From the NCBI GenBank assembly GCA_023251535.1, contig JAHEYP010000010.1, forward strand, positions 6,131 through 70,130: a stretch of DNA of 64,000 bases, in the 5' to 3' direction. Of this stretch, positions 57,752 to 64,000 are shown one piece after another (position 1 is the stretch's first letter; every line of letters begins with the position of its first letter). The notes below the pieces were generated by a model. That model was not told where the DNA came from. It did no database searches and worked only from the letters and a program-made list of their open reading frames with translations. This DNA comes from Bacteroidota bacterium (GTDB lineage Bacteria; Bacteroidota; Bacteroidia; AKYH767-A; OLB10). The translations under genes were made by a program, and so were the position numbers.

Positions 57752-58639
57752 TTAATGTTTAATTATCGTCTTTTGGCTGAATATTTTATTTCCTGAGCTA
57801 ATTTTTAATAAGTACATTCCTTCTGGCCATACACTGCAGTCGATCGTCTTTTGGTCGCCTTTAATGCTTTGTGTGAGTTTGCCGTTAATGTCAAATACAT
57901 TGATTTTATCAATTTTTTGCGAACTCGTTAAATGCATAAGTGTATTTGCGGGAGTTGGCGATACTTTGATGTTTTCTTCTCCAACAGCATATGATATTCC
58001 TGTCGTCGTTGTTATGCTTACATCATCTACTTGCATACGCGTCCCTAATGTTGTTGTGCCACTTGGTGTTGAATTGAAAAATCCTAGTTCAACTATTGTT
58101 GCGCTTCCTGTTTGGTAATACACTACTGGTAAGTTTACCTGGGTATATGTTGAAACTAATCCACCTAAACTAATATCGCTGGATGCAATTTCAGAAAAAA
58201 ATTCGTCGTATACCTTTACTCTTACGTAAGCCGAGTCATTGCCCATAGGACTATATTTATAAAAGAAACTCACTACATCAGGATTTCCTAAATTGGTAAA
58301 ATCGAGTGAGGGACTATAAAATTGTGAAGAATCTTGCATAGCAAATGCTTTTCCTTCATACCCTATTTGCGCATAAAAATCATACGCGTTTCTGAGTTCT
58401 AGCGCGTAATTTCCTGTATGCGCATCCGTAGTTGTTCCATAAAGTTTTCCATCAAATACTAATGAATCTAATGAGTTTCCATTCGAATCTATTTGAATAG
58501 CAAATAGGGTGAGTGCGCCCCAATATAATGGAGTGCTGTCAACACTTTGCAATTCGAATCCTGGATTAGGCGTCGGAACTTGTGCCGACGCATTAAAACG
58601 GATTGTCAGTAATATCAGTAGGAGGGTAAGTTTTTTCAT
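57752..58639 (-). CDS. Secreted hypothetical protein with T9SS sorting domain
   Basis: A 295-residue secreted protein. The signal peptide (residues 1-19, MKKLTLLLILLTIRFNASA before QVPTPNP) is followed by a lectin/CBM-like sandwich: PNPGFELQSVDSTPLYWGA at its start, SFFYKYSPMGNDSAYVRVKVYDE (~155-177), VVYYQTGSATIVELGFFN and VDDVSITT, the pattern seen in CBM-like 'discoidin/concanavalin' repeats of Bacteroidota secreted proteins. Residues ~220-295 are a T9SS domain (VSPTPANTLMHLTS, ending QKTIIKH). I took ATG 58639 as the start since it begins the signal; the upstream ATG 58723 adds 28 unlikely residues. Confidence 0.85.
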   Translation of the reverse strand: MKKLTLLLILLTIRFNASAQVPTPNPGFELQSVDSTPLYWGALTLFAIQIDSNGNSLDSLVFDGKLYGTTTDAHTGNYALELRNAYDFYAQIGYEGKAFAMQDSSQFYSPSLDFTNLGNPDVVSFFYKYSPMGNDSAYVRVKVYDEFFSEIASSDISLGGLVSTYTQVNLPVVYYQTGSATIVELGFFNSTPSGTTTLGTRMQVDDVSITTTTGISYAVGEENIKVSPTPANTLMHLTSSQKIDKINVFDINGKLTQSIKGDQKTIDCSVWPEGMYLLKISSGNKIFSQKTIIKH

Positions 58640-58830
58640 GTGTTTGGTTTTGGATAATGCTGTGTGGCTTCGGTAATCGTGCGCTCGATCCCTCGGCTTA
58701 TTTTGTTGGTTAACCTTTAGCAAATATATGCCGCTGAGTTACTTACAACAAGAAAAACAGGTAGACATCAGGTGTACAAGATTGAGGTCTGAGGTCATTT
58801 CTGGTCGACTATTGGTGATTATCCTTGATT

Positions 58831-60423
58831 TTAGAGTTTCATTAGGAATTCTGTGAGGTTGTCTTCGGTATTTAATTGAAGCTTTTTACGAAGTCGATAT
58901 CGTGCCGTTTTTACGCTGTCAGCCGAGATATTCATAATAGCTGCCATTTCTTTAATGCTCATATTCATCTTTATGAGCGCACAAATCCTAAGATCGTTGG
59001 GCGTAATTTCTGGGAAGGCTTCTTTCAAGCGATTGAAAAAGTTCTTGTTTAATCCTTCAAAATAGAGGTTGAAATCGTCCCATTCCTTTTCACGGTTTAA
59101 TTCTCGATTGATTAATTGTCGGGCTTCCGGCTGACTTTGTTGTTCGAGTTTTTCATTCAGTTCTTGCAGTAGCTCATTTTTGCGAAGCATTTGTAAGGCC
59201 AAGGCACTTAGCTGACTTTCCTTGTGCTCAAGGTCGTTTTGTAGCTGACTTTCTTTTAATTGCTTTTGTTCTTCTATAGCGTGCATTAATGCTTCTTTGG
59301 TTTGAAGCAATTGCTTATTGCGATTATTGATTTTTCTTAAAAACTGAATTACCGCTATTGCAATGGCAATGATGATGGCAATTCCACCCCAAAGCAAAAT
59401 ATTGGTCAGCTTTATGATTTCGTTTTCTTGCTCTATTAAATGAAGCTTTCTGTCTTTCTCTGAAACATTAAATTGCATTTGTAATGATTCGATAGCTTTT
59501 TCTTTTTCATAAGAAGCCATCTGCTCTTTTACTTTTATTTGCTGCTTTTCATAGGCTAATGCTTCATCAAATTGCTTAAGATTTTCTTTTAAGTTAATGA
59601 GCTTGTCGAGGGTTTTTATTGTAAAGAATTTATCACTGAAATTCTGTGAAATTGTTAACGCTTCTTTGTAAAATGTTTCGGCTTTTGCATAGTCGCTGTT
59701 AAACTTGATTTCCCAATTCGCTTTTTCTATAAGTACTAGCACTGTGGCTTGCTTGTTAAAACTCCTTAGTGATATCTGAAAAGCTGAATCGAGTAAAATT
59801 ATTCCTTCGATTTTATTGCCCTTGTTAATTTCAATTTTTGCTACGCTTAAATACGAACCAGGCAAATAGGTGATGAATTTGCTCTTGATATTTTCCTTCA
59901 ATGCCAAACGATGAAAATATTCGGCTGAGTCTTTTATTTGTAGTGCTTCATATGCATTTCCCAACGATCGATAGATCAGTACTAATGTACCTGTAGAGTC
60001 ATTGCCGTTAGGAAATCCGTTAATGGCTTCTTTGCTAAGTGCTATGGCTTCTCTATGGTTACCTTGCCGCGATTGTATGGTACTTATTAATTGCAAACAT
60101 TTACTTCTTCCTTCTTGCGCAATATAGGGATCGGTTATTTCAAATTGCTTATAAAGTTCCATCGCTCTCATAGCGTACTCCATTCCTTGAGTAATGCCTG
60201 AACCATATGTGCACATGCCAAGGTGTAACAATGCCTCTGCTTGACTGTAAACGTCTTGGTCGTGATAAGCTAGTTCGTATGCTTTGCCGTAGTATTCTAT
60301 TGCTCTTGCTTCGCTGTCGGTTTGCAGTGCAATTAATCCTAATGATAAATACTTGTCTGCTCGATTTGCTTGACAAAACGAGATCGAAAAGATCAATAAA
60401 ATGCAGATTGTATATTTTTTCAT
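58831..60423 (-). CDS. TPR-containing LuxR-type regulator (Bacteroidota type)
   Basis: A 530-residue hybrid regulator. Signal peptide 1-19 (before NRADKY); periplasmic TPR repeats at about 25-285, such as AEALLHLGMCTYGSG, ALSKEAINGFPNGN, SLGNAYEALQIKDSAEYF, ETFYKEALTISQNF; a transmembrane helix near 340-362 (ILLWGGIAIIIAIAIAVIQF); a cytoplasmic coiled-coil; and a LuxR-type HTH at ~465-520 (ITPNDLRICALIKMNMSIKEMAAIMNISADSVKTARYRLRKKL). This one-component architecture senses a periplasmic signal through TPRs and acts on DNA from the membrane. Targets and signal are unknown. It is single, downstream of carA. Confidence 0.87.
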   Translation of the reverse strand: MKKYTICILLIFSISFCQANRADKYLSLGLIALQTDSEARAIEYYGKAYELAYHDQDVYSQAEALLHLGMCTYGSGITQGMEYAMRAMELYKQFEITDPYIAQEGRSKCLQLISTIQSRQGNHREAIALSKEAINGFPNGNDSTGTLVLIYRSLGNAYEALQIKDSAEYFHRLALKENIKSKFITYLPGSYLSVAKIEINKGNKIEGIILLDSAFQISLRSFNKQATVLVLIEKANWEIKFNSDYAKAETFYKEALTISQNFSDKFFTIKTLDKLINLKENLKQFDEALAYEKQQIKVKEQMASYEKEKAIESLQMQFNVSEKDRKLHLIEQENEIIKLTNILLWGGIAIIIAIAIAVIQFLRKINNRNKQLLQTKEALMHAIEEQKQLKESQLQNDLEHKESQLSALALQMLRKNELLQELNEKLEQQSQPEARQLINRELNREKEWDDFNLYFEGLNKNFFNRLKEAFPEITPNDLRICALIKMNMSIKEMAAIMNISADSVKTARYRLRKKLQLNTEDNLTEFLMKL

Positions 60424-60536
60424 AAATACTTTATGATGATAAATATACTTAATTGACTTCTAAAAATGAAGGTCAAAGCTGAAAAATTCCTTGCTAACGC
60501 AAAGTTTATAAGGCGATAAGAAGATGAATAGGGGAA

Positions 60537-61658
60537 TTAAGCAACTACTTTTTTACTTACTGAGCGCTTAATCAGCTCAACAAAATCATCGAATAAATAC
60601 TCCGAATCATGTGGACCAGGTGCAGCTTCTGGGTGATATTGTACCGAAAATGCATCTTTCGATTTCACGCGGATACCTTCAATACTTTGATCGTTCAGAT
60701 TGATATGCGTGATTTCTACTTCTGATGAGTTATGTACGTCTTCAGGTATTACTGCAAACCCGTGATTTTGTGAAGTGATTTCACATTTTCCAGTAATGAT
60801 GTTTTTTACTGGGTGATTAATTCCTCTGTGACCATGGTGCATCTTGAATGTGCGTATTCCACATGCTTCCGCTAAAAGTTGGTGTCCTAAACAGATTCCA
60901 AAAACTGGCGTTGAGCTATTCAACATTTTCTTGACTGTTGCAACTGTTTCAGGCATTGCTCCGGGATCTCCAGGTCCATTCGATAGCATATATCCATCAG
61001 GTTGCCATGATTGCATTTCTTCGAAGGATGTTGAGTACGGATATACCCGAACGTTACATCCTCGCTCAGCAAGCAATCGAATGATATTTAATTTTACTCC
61101 GGCATCTAATAAAGCTACTTTGTAGGTTCCGTCGGTATTGTAATCGTATACTTTTTGTGTCGATACTTTTGATGAAAGTTCTAATCCTTCCATCGATGGC
61201 ACCGCCGCTAATTGCTTTTTCAATATTTCAATGTCCTGTACATCGGTGCTGATAATGGCATTCATCGCGCCTTTCTCGCGAATATGTCTTACAATCGCTC
61301 TGGTGTCGACATCTGTAATTACTACTAATTTCTTTTGTTCGAAGAATTCTTGAACTGAACAATCAGCGTCTTTACGCGAGGGGATCTGACTTAAATTTCT
61401 GCAAATTAATCCTGCAATTTTAATTCCGTCCGATTCCGATTCCGAATATTTAATTCCGTAGTTACCAATATGTACATTCGCCATCACCATTAATTGTCCG
61501 GTGTACGATGGATCAGTAAATATTTCTTGATATCCGGTCATCCCGGTATTAAAACAAAGTTCTCCGGTGGCAATTCCTTTAAAACCGGCGGCTTTACCGT
61601 GAAAAACGGTTCCATCTTCAAGTAAAAGCAGGGCAGGGGCTTTAGCAGAATATTTCAT
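60537..61658 (-). CDS. carA: Carbamoyl-phosphate synthase small subunit (CarA)
   Basis: A 373-residue glutamine-hydrolysing subunit of carbamoyl-phosphate synthetase (arginine/pyrimidine synthesis). Dimerisation domain: FTDPSYTGQLMVMANVHIGNYG. Class I amidotransferase: nucleophile in GICLGHQLLAEACG, HGHRGINHPV, and the His-Glu dyad in QYHPEAAPGPHDSEYLFDDF. carB is not in the window or adjacent. A -7 box lies ~26 bp upstream of the ATG. Confidence 0.96.
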   Translation of the reverse strand: MKYSAKAPALLLLEDGTVFHGKAAGFKGIATGELCFNTGMTGYQEIFTDPSYTGQLMVMANVHIGNYGIKYSESESDGIKIAGLICRNLSQIPSRKDADCSVQEFFEQKKLVVITDVDTRAIVRHIREKGAMNAIISTDVQDIEILKKQLAAVPSMEGLELSSKVSTQKVYDYNTDGTYKVALLDAGVKLNIIRLLAERGCNVRVYPYSTSFEEMQSWQPDGYMLSNGPGDPGAMPETVATVKKMLNSSTPVFGICLGHQLLAEACGIRTFKMHHGHRGINHPVKNIITGKCEITSQNHGFAVIPEDVHNSSEVEITHINLNDQSIEGIRVKSKDAFSVQYHPEAAPGPHDSEYLFDDFVELIKRSVSKKVVA

Positions 61659-61683
61659 ATCGGGAAGGGGAAGATCAGTGCTG

Positions 61684-61691
61684 CAAAATTA
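61684..61691 (-). promoter_or_regulatory. Predicted -7 promoter box (TAATTTTG, minus strand)
   Basis: Exact TAnnTTTG match about 26 bp upstream of the carA ATG. No -33 TTG found. No pyrimidine-responsive attenuator is evident. Confidence 0.45.
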
Positions 61692-61882
61692 CTGATTTTT
61701 CGGCTTCTTTTTTTTGAAAGGAACTTTTTATTTGCTTGTCGTGAAAATGCACTTAATATATTGATATACAATTAGTTGTTTCGAATAATTTAGATTGGCA
61801 CGTACATTGATTTACCAACAGTTTGCTCTTTTTTGTTGATAAGCGGTTTTAAGTGGATTTCTTCGGATTTGTCTGACCGTTT

Positions 61883-62524
61883 TTATTTTCTACCAAAATC
61901 GGCGGGAATTTCACCCCAAACTTCTGTTTCCCATTTTAAAATAGGATTGTTATAGCGGTTGTTCATTAGCCATCGTTCCGCCCGGTCGATGTATTCGAAT
62001 AGCTTTCCGTTATTTCGAGTGGGCGCTAACTTGGTGCCGCACTTTTTCTTTTTTACCCAACCAATAGCAATCTTCGAATCGCTGTAAATTATCTTAGTTG
62101 TTAAGTTGTTTTGTTGGAGATAGGCGAGGGCATGTACCAGCGCTAAAAATTCGCCTATATTATTGGTGCCATCAGGATACGGCCCCATGTGAAAAAGATT
62201 TTCTTTCGTTTGAGTGTCGACTCCTTGGTATTCCATTAATCCAGGATTTCCACTACACGCCGCATCTACACATATACTATCGTTGATAGGTCTACCCACC
62301 ATTAACTTACTTCCCGTTCTAACGGTAGGCGTATCCGAAGATTTGCGATATAGATGTCGAGCGAAATGTTCTTTGAAGGCTTTCTCGGCTTCTTCTTTTG
62401 TGGGATATGATTTGTATTTGGCTTCAGGAAATCCATCAGTACTTCGCTTGCATTCATCCCACGTGTCGAATACTCCTTTCGTGCGACCTTCCCATACTGT
62501 GTAAAATTTTTTCTTGGTTGCCAT
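61883..62524 (-). CDS. rnhA: Ribonuclease H-like protein with viroplasmin N-terminal domain
   Basis: A 213-residue RNase HI. Residues ~5-50 are a viroplasmin/RNase H1 N-terminal (dsRNA/RNA-DNA hybrid-binding) domain, FYTVWEGRTKGVFDTWDECKRSTDGF and EEAEKAFKEHF. Residues ~72-205 are RNase H: catalytic acids D (ICVDAACSG), E (NNIGEFLALVHAL), D (IIYSDSKIAIGWV) and the final Asp in GEIPADFGRK, with the K-rich handle KKKKCGTK. It removes RNA from RNA-DNA hybrids. It is single; the ATG 62524 is the sensible start. Confidence 0.92.
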   Translation of the reverse strand: MATKKKFYTVWEGRTKGVFDTWDECKRSTDGFPEAKYKSYPTKEEAEKAFKEHFARHLYRKSSDTPTVRTGSKLMVGRPINDSICVDAACSGNPGLMEYQGVDTQTKENLFHMGPYPDGTNNIGEFLALVHALAYLQQNNLTTKIIYSDSKIAIGWVKKKKCGTKLAPTRNNGKLFEYIDRAERWLMNNRYNNPILKWETEVWGEIPADFGRK

Positions 62525-62619
62525 TACCGATACCCTTAGCTGTATTTATTGCACGAAGATAGTATTCCTTTTTGATTGGTTGATTTTACTAAACTCACTA
62601 CTTGCATTCATAGTTTAGT

Positions 62620-63432
62620 TTAAGCATTCAACATCGGATTGTACATCATAATTGCATTGTTTTCTGCAATCAATTCACGTGTTTCCTTTCCGTCTTTATA
62701 AGTTGCAATCCGGTAAATTTTATTATGCCTTGTATATCCACCCCACCATTGTTGAGCGAAATGATGGTCTTCTTCTTTAACTTGATATTTAATGTCGCTA
62801 GGCGCATTGGATATTATTTTCCCTCTTAAATATGTATCATCTAGCCATACTTCTATTCGGAAACTTTGGTTTCCATTATTTTCAATTTGTAAATCGATGT
62901 AGTTGTAGCTTAGCGTTGCTCCACATCCAAAGGGAATACTTCTGTTGATGTCGGGAAAAACATCATATCCGTGACGCCATCTTTCTTTTATCGTTAATGC
63001 TGTGTGAATGCTCATCCAGTAGAGTAGGTTGCCTAGCTGACATAGTCCGCCACCAATGCCCTTGCCCATTTTACCATTTTCTAGTGTTAATCCTTCGAGG
63101 TATCCTTTCTTTTTTGTGGGACGCCCTACTAAATTCCAAAGTGAAAAAGTTTGTCCCGGATGAATAGTAACTCCATTGATTTTCTCTGCAGCAAGTCGCA
63201 AATTAACAATTTTATTGTGCTGTAAATACATGTCAACATCTTTCAAGGGACGTAACAGTATCGATTGATGCTCGATGCAGAGATGGTTGTAGCTGGTCGA
63301 TGGTTCTACTCTCGCAAAACGCCCCGACTCTTTTAACCACTTGATTTTTCGAAGTAATATGAAGTATTCTTTCCCGAGTAGTTTTCTTAAATAACCGCGT
63401 TGCTGCGGCTTCTCTACGGGATCATTTTTCAT
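62620..63432 (-). CDS. VanW family protein
   Basis: A 270-residue VanW-like protein: ATKxxxYLE... with the VanW core ITIHPGQTFSLWNLVGRPTKKKGYLEGLTLENGKMGKGIGGGLCQLGNLLYWMS (~100-150) that includes the conserved G-G-G-L-C-Q, followed by HTALTIKERWRHGYDVFPDINRSIPFGCGATLSYNYIDLQI. VanW proteins are linked to vancomycin-resistance clusters in Gram-positives, but most, as here, have unknown roles. No signal peptide. Its start is 3 bp before the glutamine amidotransferase end, so they form an operon. Confidence 0.9.
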   Translation of the reverse strand: MKNDPVEKPQQRGYLRKLLGKEYFILLRKIKWLKESGRFARVEPSTSYNHLCIEHQSILLRPLKDVDMYLQHNKIVNLRLAAEKINGVTIHPGQTFSLWNLVGRPTKKKGYLEGLTLENGKMGKGIGGGLCQLGNLLYWMSIHTALTIKERWRHGYDVFPDINRSIPFGCGATLSYNYIDLQIENNGNQSFRIEVWLDDTYLRGKIISNAPSDIKYQVKEEDHHFAQQWWGGYTRHNKIYRIATYKDGKETRELIAENNAIMMYNPMLNA

Positions 63433-63435
63433 TAC

Positions 63436-64000
63436 TTAACTATTAACTGTTTGCTTACGGATTTCGCTAATGGCATTTCTTAAAAAAGTAGGAATAACAG
63501 TATTCTGAGTAAGCTTGATCTTATCATCGTCATTCAAGTGCAAAACCATGTCATCGAATTTCTCTTGCCCATGAATTTCTATGATCTGTTTGCTTTTTTC
63601 TTCTCTCATCAAATAGTGTAACATTCCTACAGGATCTGCCTCGGGATGAAATTGCGTTCCTATCATTTCGTTAGTAAAGCGAATGCCCATCATTGCACGT
63701 TCTAATGGTACATGGGGACGATCTTTTTCGATGGCTAATATTTCCGCTCCGAATTTTTGTAGTTCGTCGTGGTTCGGTTGTATTACTTGCCAATCGCGAC
63801 TGTCTACTGCATAAAAGGGATCTGGTAAATTTCTGAAGCATGGCTCGTCGATTCCGCCTTCCATTCTATGAGTTGGGAAAATTCCGAAGGCTGTCGACTT
63901 GCGTTTTTTTAATTCGCCTAATCCTAAATGCCTGCACATTAATTGGAATGAGTGGCAAATTAAGAAAATGTATTTTTTGTCGCTTCCTTCTTGTCGATTA
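63436..64000 (-). CDS. Class I glutamine amidotransferase-like protein, 5' end beyond window
   Basis: The C-terminal 188 residues of a class I glutamine amidotransferase-like protein. The visible frame continues through the window edge with no start: the stretch coded at 63940-63999 reads NRQEGSDKKYIFLICHSFQL, carrying the catalytic Cys (codon 63955-63957), upstream of the Met at 63937-63939. The His-Glu dyad lies in IGTQFHPEADPVG. The true gene starts beyond 64000. The family resembles GMP-synthase-like amidotransferases; substrate unknown. It precedes the VanW gene by 3 bp. Confidence 0.87.
   Translation of the reverse strand, partial: NRQEGSDKKYIFLICHSFQLMCRHLGLGELKKRKSTAFGIFPTHRMEGGIDEPCFRNLPDPFYAVDSRDWQVIQPNHDELQKFGAEILAIEKDRPHVPLERAMMGIRFTNEMIGTQFHPEADPVGMLHYLMREEKSKQIIEIHGQEKFDDMVLHLNDDDKIKLTQNTVIPTFLRNAISEIRKQTVNS

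Noticed and set aside
63436-63939. Treating the Met at 63939 as the amidotransferase start
   Set aside because: The frame continues upstream with the catalytic Cys segment; the gene is cut by the window edge.

Overview
The window is about 64 kb of AT-rich chromosomal DNA from a member of the Bacteroidota, probably a free-living, aerobic or facultative Flavobacteriia/Sphingobacteriia-type organism; I cannot resolve genus. The evidence is at least six secreted proteins ending in a type IX secretion (T9SS) C-terminal sorting domain, lipoproteins and lineage-typical families (DUF4260, DUF3817, DUF779, viroplasmin-type RNase H, TPR-LuxR regulators), the Bacteroidota -7 promoter box TAnnTTTG upstream of many genes (several with a TTG/TTTG -33 element 19-21 bp upstream), and general lack of strong Shine-Dalgarno sequences. 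I see no tRNA, rRNA, CRISPR array, insertion sequence or integrated phage.

Layout. 1-10.5 kb: a HEAT-like protein, a secreted M23 peptidase, an acyltransferase, an Rrf2 regulator with the iron-sulfur/nitrosative-stress repair protein RIC, a periplasmic DsbA/FrnE-like protein, a di-heme cytochrome c peroxidase and a GNAT-VOC-GNAT cluster. 10.5-15.1 kb: a two-gene soluble NAD-dependent molybdenum formate dehydrogenase (fused NuoE/NuoF-like diaphorase plus FdsA-like catalytic subunit). 15.1-20.2 kb: small exported proteins, a pentapeptide-repeat protein with a zinc-ribbon/alpha-CTD-like protein, then a GlxA/AraC regulator next to a run of SRPBCC, VOC, VOC, DoxX and DUF1801 genes. 20.2-31.5 kb: a tandem duplicate of thioredoxin-like lipoproteins, a secreted cupredoxin, SIMPL, RluF-type pseudouridine synthase, a methyltransferase, a SulP transporter and a cold-shock protein. 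31.5-34.2 kb: a lipoprotein, VOC proteins, a NUMOD4/HNH protein and a GNAT-VOC pair.

34.2-37.9 kb (minus strand) is a two-gene operon for a beta-helix-like exported protein and a large T9SS protein with four 82-residue DTDPG repeats. 38.0-41.4 kb carries an uncharacterised polytopic membrane protein, a THEP1-like NTPase fused to MobA, FdhD and a small conserved protein: this looks like a molybdenum-cofactor maturation locus serving the formate dehydrogenase 24 kb away and is the best candidate for an undescribed function. 41.4-46.7 kb: YjbR, DinB with a WYL regulator, and housekeeping genes ispE, accA and dnaB. 46.7-64 kb: T9SS proteins, a frequently misnamed 'asparagine synthetase B'-like exported protein, an aldehyde dehydrogenase/DUF779/AraC module, an OmpA lipoprotein, LpxH-type phosphatase, an M1 peptidase that appears fused to a beta-barrel-like domain, a TPR-LuxR regulator, carA, RNase H, a VanW protein, and a class I glutamine amidotransferase that runs off the right edge.

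Functional links. Formate oxidation to CO2 with NADH formation needs the bis-MGD cofactor (MobA) and sulfuration/insertion by FdhD, both present. Stress handling recurs: RIC, cytochrome c peroxidase, GyrI-like, DinB/WYL, VOC/GNAT pairs and the aldehyde dehydrogenase module. All product names come from motif recognition by eye; no database search was run.
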